Of a stretch of DNA of 24,501 nucleotides, positions 20,475 through 24,501 are shown one piece after another. Numbering within the stretch: the stretch's first letter is position 1; each line of letters starts with the position of its first letter. The translations under genes and the position numbers were made by a program. The stretch lies in contig JALMLS010000364.1 of NCBI GenBank assembly GCA_038496445.1, positions 1 through 24,501 on the forward strand. The letters run 5' to 3'. The notes beneath the pieces were generated by a model, which did not search any database, was not told the DNA's origin, and saw only the letters and a program-made list of their open reading frames with translations. The DNA comes from Trichosphaerium sp. ATCC 40318 (taxonomy: Eukaryota; Discosea; Flabellinia; Trichosidae).

Positions 20475-21820
20475 CTATTGTTTCATCCGCTTTTTTGCCT
20501 CCAGTATCCGATCTTTACAACACTTTAGAATAGCCATTGCTATTTTCATGATACCAGCCTTCCCTTCAAGGAATATCAAGTCCCTAACGAGCGTTTGAAT
20601 AAAATAAGAAAAGGTAATGGCTTTTGGTATGTAAAAGTAGTCTAAAACGCGTTCATACCACATCGCTGTTACAGATTCAGTGTCCTTGAAGTTTGTAAGA
20701 GTGTAAGAAACCATTTCGACGTAAACGTAGTGAGATCAATATCTTTCAGCGCCCTCCATACCCTACTCAGTGCCTTAGTAGCTATACAGAAAGCATTTTT
20801 TCAAAAATAAAGAGGTTCATACGCTGGTATTTCATCCTTTAACATTGCTTTAAACAGCTGAGTGTCATCTTTAAGACCAGCCAAGTTCTTTGTAGAGTAT
20901 TAGAAAGCGCAGAATAAATCAACGAACGCGTAAATATGACAGTTTTACGTGTTGAATTCCAGTAGTACAAAACTTAACATACGGAGGTATAATACTCGTT
21001 TATATGCTTATCCATTAGCGCAACAAGGTCAAAAAGCTATTTCGAACTATTAGAGCTGATTTACGCAAAAAGCCAAAAAACCCGTTTGTATGTACGACCG
21101 TTTGTTGTACGGGTCTATCAGGCAATTAGAAAGAAAACAGCAAAGTTTCGGGAATAAATACGCGGATTTTTGAAAAGATAATGCGTACCATCCTTCTCCT
21201 CCACTTTGTTTAGTAGTAGCATACCCACAACGAAACTCATGCCCTTTAAAGTATGATTCAGTGAGAGGAATGTACTTTCTCTACATTTTGAGTAGCAAGA
21301 ATTAAAAATGGTCTATTACGCACCTGACAGTATCCTAGATCAGGGTGAAGTATGAATAGGCGTTTAAAATTCGTTCTAGCTTTTCTTTACCCTACAGCAG
21401 TTTTAACGCGATTTTGGGCGTTTTACCGTTGTATTGACGCACGTCACCAGTTTTAAAGAGCTGTTCCGTTGGATAAGTCCGATTTTTGTCTAGTGTAATT
21501 TGATGATACCACTTGTTCTCTGGTTGATGACTCAGTACGTTGTAAGTATCGGGTGGGAACTGGTCTGCATAATATGACGTATCCAGCTAGTTTAATGGCG
21601 TTAATGTACAAGTTCGTAGGTTTTGAGGTACCAAGCGTTTCCACAAGCTATTTCTGGCTACGTGTGATGGTACATTACCAGTTATGATCATCAACCGCGC
21701 TCTCTCTGCCATAAGATCATTGGCACGTATATTATGCGTATAATGACTTTTAGAGGCGGCTGCTTCGCTGTCATAAGAGCTCAGTTTGTTATACGGCGCT
21801 TCAGGCTTTTGGTTTGCCAT
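20475..21820 (-). pseudogene. TBC-domain Rab GTPase-activating protein, decayed
   Basis: Starts ATG 21820 (MANQKPEAPYNKL) and ends with TAG at 20475. Pieces follow the order of a TBC domain: TGNVPSHVARNSLWKRLL; after a 44-nt intron, ITLDKNRTYPTEQLFK, which holds the D-x-x-R catalytic-arginine motif A; GKEKLERILNAYSYF; HPDLGYCQ, the glutamine-finger motif B, joined over an 81-nt intron to GMSFVVGMLLLNKVEEKDG; DTQLFKAMLKDEIPAYEPLYF; DIDLTTFTSKWFLTLLQT; and VTAMWYERVLDYF...LIFLEGKAGIMKIAMAILK. TBC proteins speed GTP hydrolysis by Rab GTPases in membrane traffic. Breaks: an in-frame TAG before GKEKLE, a one-base shift between NAYSYF and HPDLGY, a TGA after PLYF and another shift before VTAMWY. 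Unknown introns could explain one or two of these but probably not all. Confidence 0.68.
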
Positions 21821-22235
21821 CGTTATGCTCCGCTCGTGAATTGCTGTTTTATTTAAGTCGTCTCATCGCGTGAGAATTGATCAAACGCGACAAAATTGTA
21901 GTATTTTGGGGCGCTAAGGTTCACATGATACCAAACTAGTTTGTAGATGATTTCTAAAGGTTTACCTCCGCAAAATTGTACAGTAACAATCAAGTGCTCT
22001 ATTGTCGAGAGTCGATGGTTTAAAAGGAGCACCTAACGTTCTTCCAAACAAATAGAATTTTGAATGATTACAAATATTGCTTTATTTGCCTTGTGGAATT
22101 CACGAAGTCGCAACTATTTGTGTAGGAGTTTTTTAGTGCATTTATCAAACAATTTCAAGGCAGTAAATGAGCTGTTAATTTCAACCTATTGCTTAGATTT
22201 CGAACTTTATTTAGGTCAATTAGTGAACCATACGA
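21821..22235. other. spacer upstream of the TBC relic
   Basis: No recognisable gene. A plus frame 22064-22288 lies partly antisense to the LRR relic and shows no coding character. Confidence 0.45.
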
Positions 22236-22654
22236 TTAGGTACAAGATACTCTTAGAAACAAACCGGTCGCAGCAAGCGACAGTTTAACCGTAAAATGGA
22301 TATTCAAACAACCACGAATATCCAGTGCTTTCAATCCAGCAGCAAGCAAGATGTCCAAAGCGTCTGTGCTGAAGCTTGTACATGCCAAACCTAGTACTTT
22401 AGCTCCTGCAAGAGCAATTCCCTGTAAGTAAGCAATTAGTCAAGTCAACTTCTGTAGCACCAGCAATGTATTCAAGCCCTTTGTCGGTAATACCAAGACA
22501 GTTTGCCAATCTAATCTTGTGAACTCCTTGGAGAGTTTTCACAGCGTCATCTGTGATATTAGTACTCTCTAGCATGATAGTATGAACGCCAGCAAGAGCT
22601 TGAACGCCCTTGTGGTAACTTGGTGGCATTGGCTAATATCGATAGTATGTATAC
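22236..22654 (-). pseudogene. GVHTI LRR gene fragment (copy 3), frameshifted
   Basis: Reading down the minus strand: HTIDISQCHQVT, then a one-base frame change, then KGVQALAGVHTIMLESTNIT, DDAVKTLQGVHKIRLANCLG, ITDKGLEYIAGATEVDLTNC, then a second frame change and GIALAGAKVLGLACTSFSTD, ALDILLAAGLKALDIRGCLN, to a TAA at 22236. About six repeats survive. The last ones have lost the VH of the consensus. No F-box is found upstream. One of the frame changes could be a 28-nt intron (gttgac to ttacag), but it would remove a good repeat core, so a one-base insertion is more likely. It is the third member of the family in the window. Confidence 0.72.
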
Positions 22655-23117
22655 TTGTTGTTTATTTCAGCGCAAGGACCGCATGTACATACGATCGATT
22701 CGCAATTGTATTGGCAAGATTGTTGTTGAGACATGATAAGGAGTTGATGGCTGTGATAGAATTGAATAAATGAACGCCAGTCACGATTATGCGAACAAGA
22801 GTGATTAAACGAGTTTGACACTTCTTTCAATCATTTGTTAAGTTTGGTTGAATTATAGAACTAGTTCGTGTGTATATGTAAGTGTTCCATTGCATTGCAG
22901 AATGTATAAGAATTGTCAATTTTGATTGAAAAAAAATGTGTCATTCTGATTGATTAAGTCGTTTTCAGAAAAAAAGCATGATTGATTTGATGGATAGCTT
23001 GCCTTAAGTAGTGGGTTATTTTCTTGAAAGCACCTGCATCTTAAAAGAGGCTTTTCTTTCGGGTTTTTTCATACGTGATTGATTCTAAATATACAACCTT
23101 TTTTATTTGTTTGGAAC
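22655..23117. other. spacer next to the right arm
   Basis: On the minus strand a short frame from ATG 22734 to 22633 encodes 33 residues with six cysteines (SCQYNC, CTCGPC), too small to call. The rest is AT-rich without recognisable features. Confidence 0.4.
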
Positions 23118-24501
23118 ACACATTTTTGCTGGGGTAGTACAAATAGATTTGGTAGCCCGTACTGTACTGAGACTTGCAGCGCGCCCTGTTCCATGGTTTG
23201 TATACTTTGAAGTACGGACTCTCCGTCTATTAGCCATCCATAAAGGTATACTCTGGACTAGTGAAAGTGTCAAGGATAAATATGTATATCATCACAACAG
23301 TAACAAACCAACCGGCTTCTGCTTTAAGAGCTACCAAAAAGAAAAGGTAAGCATAAATAGGATATTAAAATAAGAGTTGTTGTACATATAACAGCCGCCA
23401 CACCAATTACAGAGAAGAAGAACAATACTTGGAGTGTACAAAAAGTGTAAAGACGAATGCGCATCTATTATTGTCTGTATCAATGAAAAGTAAGAAAGAC
23501 AAACAACTTCGACCTTATAGACAGAGAAGTAAAAGAAGCTCATTCACGTGCCATGTTTAATCGATGTAATTTAATTGTTGTATCCTTGCTGAATATAATC
23601 AGTGTACGACATACTATTAAACCGTATACAACAATAACACCAATTGATCCAAGAATTATGGTCTACAACAATCAGTACGTGCTGTGCTAAATGTAAAGTT
23701 GTACCCAATTAATCCTGTTAATGAGCTTGATAGGCTACCTGAGAATACTGATCTTGACATACTCGATAAAATAAAGAATATGAACAGTGCTACTATGATG
23801 CAAATAAAAGCAATCTTTGTCTTTTGTAAGAATGAGCCACCTTCACTGCTTTGTTGTGGATAGATTCATGCCTTAAATAACAAAATAGTAAGCAAAACTG
23901 GGAACGGACGACAGTAGCTTTAACACAGAACGATTGAAAAAGGGTTGTGTACCAGTACATAGTCACTAATAGAGCGCTTGCCAACGAGAACGGCAATGAA
24001 GCTGACGTTATATCTGTTGGAGTAAGTACGGGTATATACGGAACCCTTGGAAAGGATCAACTAAAAATAGAATCCGCACTAAAAACAAACAGTCAGCAAA
24101 AAAAGAAGAAAGATATCCAATTATTCAACTCACGGAAATTGGCGATTGCTTCAAACCCCAAACAGACAATAGGTATTGTTATGAACGTGTTAGTTTTAGA
24201 TCGAAGAAGAATGTGTTGCAATAGTATACAAACAGCAACGCCAAAGCAAAAGGTTGTGTATGATATAAGTAAGAAAATAGTAAGATAGTAGCCCCAATTA
24301 TTTAATACATGTTGAAATGAATTGAAATCTTGAAATATAATTAGCACCACGAGTATGAAACGATTCTGTAGTACCTGGATATACTGTCCCAAAAGCGTTT
24401 TCAGTGTTGTTTAGCAGTGCCGGGTCAAAAGCGTCTTTGTATGTAGTTACAACTGGGATGTTTAAGCCTTTACTTTTTTGAGGGTATCGAAGCAGATACG
24501 A
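23118..24501 (-). pseudogene. inverted, decayed copy of the PA-7TM receptor gene (runs off window)
   Basis: Reverse complement of the left-arm gene. Read down from 24501: the PA end (GLNIPVV equivalent), then GYYLTIFLLISYTTFCFGVA, IPIVCLGFEAIANF, YLRHESIHNKAVKV and later membrane segments. Compared with the left copy it has single-base losses at the FQF/FQS site (TTTCAATCG), in the ALLF segment (TTTTGCTTAC), in KVAT (GTGGCTCATTC) and in TGINW (ACAGGATTAATTGG), and about 40 bp extra (or lost on the left) in the intron after ANFR. So it cannot encode the full protein as read. Its tail has an open stretch (SKYTNHGTGRAASLSTVRAT) that may show the ancestral C-terminus. It forms the right arm of the large inverted repeat. 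Confidence 0.78.
23118..24501 (-). repeat. inverted repeat, right arm (cut by window edge)
   Basis: Partner of 18353-19695. The two arms are separated by about 3.4 kb that hold the TBC and LRR relics. The last base of the window still lies in matching sequence, so the true arm is longer. Confidence 0.92.

Noticed and set aside
22633-22734. 33-residue cysteine-rich frame resembling a metallothionein
   Set aside because: Too short, no promoter or splice support, and it overlaps the LRR relic on the same strand in another frame.
23107-23373. Plus-strand ORF of 88 codons in the right arm
   Set aside because: Antisense to the receptor copy; the left arm shows that the coding sense is the opposite strand.
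23947-24288. Plus-strand ORF of 113 codons in the right arm
   Set aside because: Antisense to membrane exons and intron of the receptor copy; no independent coding sign.

Overview
This is nuclear DNA from a eukaryote with many short introns, most likely a fungus or a close relative. The basis is GT-AG introns in almost every gene (mostly about 26-70 nt, often with a CTAA-type branch site 8-15 nt before the acceptor), a perfect fungal-type Zn2Cys6 DNA-binding cluster, a Chk2/Cds1-type FHA kinase, an F-box/LRR family, AT-rich spacers and the standard genetic code. No tRNA, rRNA or CRISPR array was seen. All exon joins below were done by hand from reading frame and splice signals.

Layout, left to right. 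(1) The end of a PD-(D/E)XK-nuclease-like gene (+, cut by the window edge). (2) A two-exon F-box/LRR gene (-). (3) A repeat-rich spacer with a 94-bp direct duplication and an 844-bp foldback-like element. (4) A small La-motif protein (-). (5) Head to head with it, a seven-exon, two-domain GT-A glycosyltransferase (+, 617 aa). (6) A 52-aa two-exon gene (-). (7) A many-exon Zn2Cys6 regulator (-). (8) Diverging from it, a 13-exon Chk2-like checkpoint kinase (+, 479 aa). (9) An unknown ORF and a second, larger F-box/LRR gene with 17 GVHTI-type repeats (+). (10) A probable receptor with a PA-like ectodomain and seven membrane segments (+). (11) A block of decaying genes on the minus strand: a TBC Rab-GAP, an LRR fragment, and an inverted, frameshifted second copy of the receptor that runs off the right edge.

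The left two thirds is an ordinary eukaryotic gene set: cell-cycle checkpoint, glycosylation, RNA binding, transcription and ubiquitin targeting. The right third is accessory in character: a lineage-type LRR family, a large inverted duplication with arms of about 1.35 kb, and pseudogenes between the arms. The most unusual items are the GVHTI F-box/LRR family, the PA-7TM receptor and its inverted decaying copy, the palindromic repeat element, and about 21 copies of CACGTG, several times the chance expectation.
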